From the NCBI RefSeq assembly GCF_020497125.1, contig NC_059084.1, forward strand, positions 35,721,949 to 35,785,948: a stretch of DNA of 64,000 nt. Direction: 5' to 3'. Positions 63,131-64,000 of this stretch are shown here, piece after piece. The stretch is from Mauremys mutica. Its lineage: Eukaryota > Chordata > Testudines > Geoemydidae. Below the pieces are notes generated by a model, which saw nothing but the letters and a program-made list of their open reading frames with translations, searched no databases and had not been told where the DNA came from. Both the position numbers and the translations under genes were made by a program. Each line of letters begins with the position of its first letter. Positions within the stretch are counted from its first letter, which is position 1.

Positions 63131-63483
63131 TCTTATTAATTAGCAAATTGTTGTTGAGATGGGGCAAGAGATAAGACGTATGTTCCAGTTATTGGGGGGC
63201 AGCATGGGAGAAAGGGTGAAGGGGCTAGTGGACGAAGGGAGCAAATTAGGTGCAGAGTTGGGTGGGACTGGCAGACCCTGGAGAGCAGAGCGATAGGTGA
63301 CCTTGTGGTGTGGGTCTCTGGAGTGGCTGGAGAGGGATATGGGAGGTGGCCATATGCTGATGATATAGAAGAAGCAGTTGCCACAAGAACCTTCACTATC
63401 CCCTGTGCACCTAGGGTGGCAGCAAGTAGGGACTCAGGATTCAGGTCCTTTGTGTCACCATTCAGCGGGATGTTTCCCCACAG
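63131..63483. other. Unassigned non-coding stretch
   Basis: No feature supported; short frames on both strands without motifs. Confidence 0.45.
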
Positions 63484-63577
63484 TCATAGAATCATAGAAA
63501 AGTAGGACTGGAAGGAACCTCAATAGGTCATCTAGTCCAGTGTCCTTCACAGAGGCAGGGCTAAGTATTATCTAGAC
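63484..63577 (-). repeat. CR1 3' tail, very short
   Basis: CATAGAATCATAGAAAAGTA, GGACTGGAAGGAACCTCAAT and AGGTCATCTAGTCCAG are a CR1 tail of about 90 bases in minus orientation. Confidence 0.75.
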
Positions 63578-64000
63578 CAGGGGTGGGGCACATCTGGCCC
63601 ACTGGCTGTTTTAATTTGGCCCTCAAGCTCCCGCTGAGCAGTTGGGTGTGGGGCTTGCCTTGCCGTGTCTTCACGTAGGAGCTGGAGGGAGGACATGCCG
63701 CTGATTCCAGGAGCCACTTGATGTAAGCTCCACCCAGAGCCTGCACCTCTGAGCCTCTCCCCACACACCCCAACCCCTTGCCCCAGACATGATCACCCTC
63801 TTGCCTTCCGAACCCCTCAGCCCAGCCTGGGGCACCCTCCTGAACCCCAGACCCCTCATCCTCAACTCCATCCCCACCCCCAGCCGGAGCCCTCAACCCT
63901 CTCCCATGCTCCAAACCCTTGTCCCAGCCCTGATCCCTTTCCCACCCTCCAAACCCCTCATTCCTAGCCCAGAGCACCTCCTACACACCAAATCTCTCAT
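63578..64000. mobile_element. hAT-type non-autonomous element, cut by window end
   Basis: Begins CAGGGGTGGGGCACATCTGG, a CAGGGG-type hAT end, and continues into C-rich degenerate repeats (CCCCTCAGCCC, ACCCCTCATCCTC) like those inside the element at 28257-29980. The right end lies outside the window. Confidence 0.6.

Overview
This is a vertebrate nuclear genome window, not prokaryotic. Density and types of repeats point to a sauropsid, most likely a turtle: many CR1 LINE copies whose 3' tails end in ATTCTATGAT-type repeats, tRNA-derived SINEs carrying a LINE-like tail, PIF/Harbinger elements with a Myb-like accessory gene, palindromic hAT and Harbinger MITEs, a DIRS-type fragment and an avian/reptile-style retrovirus. 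The turtle assignment is inference; a crocodilian is the main alternative.

Layout. 1-1759 is the 3' part of a hAT transposon (ZMYM/zinc-finger-type transposase, dimerisation domain). 1760-5107 is an old LINE on the minus strand, split by an LTR-like insertion holding a Harbinger MITE and by a truncated CR1. A 23-base assembly gap (5108-5130) cuts a Harbinger copy (5131-6335). 6336-14390 is mostly unassigned or repeat-derived. 14400-15060 is a CpG island with the best evidence for a host gene: a short first coding exon on the minus strand (14726-14679) that ends at a splice donor, plus a possible divergent start on the plus strand at 14865. 15570-16025 holds a SINE and a palindromic MITE.

17955-24640 is a long, broken Harbinger element: a Myb-like gene on the plus strand, a DDE transposase on the minus strand, a 91-base inverted repeat that covers the Myb start codon, a 2.75 kb CR1 inserted in the last codons of the Myb gene, and a hAT MITE inserted in the transposase. 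The transposase is cut by an endogenous retrovirus, 24641-34179: LTR, tRNA-Trp type primer site, gag, dUTPase, protease, pol, env, LTR. A 1.7 kb hAT element with a perfect 8-bp target duplication sits in its reverse transcriptase gene. The gag-dut-pro region is frameshifted several times, while the downstream part of pol and the whole env are open. The layout is betaretrovirus-like (dUTPase between nucleocapsid and protease), but the primer site and the envelope are alpharetrovirus-like.

34180-60340 is a thicket of CR1 pieces and a repeated unit: three related blocks (40320-45065, 45736-47702, 52230-56353) that carry a Ty3/gypsy-like integrase remnant, a polypurine tract and an LTR-like segment. 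A DIRS-like tyrosine-recombinase fragment with a strong palindrome lies at 47703-48370. A larger LINE with ORF1 esterase and ORF2 endonuclease/RT remnants runs 56353-59235 on the minus strand. A possible terminal exon of an unidentified host gene lies at 35194-35709. The last 3.7 kb carry MITEs, a perfect 17-bp hairpin, a TTTC microsatellite and the start of another hAT element. No rRNA, functional tRNA gene or CRISPR array was seen.
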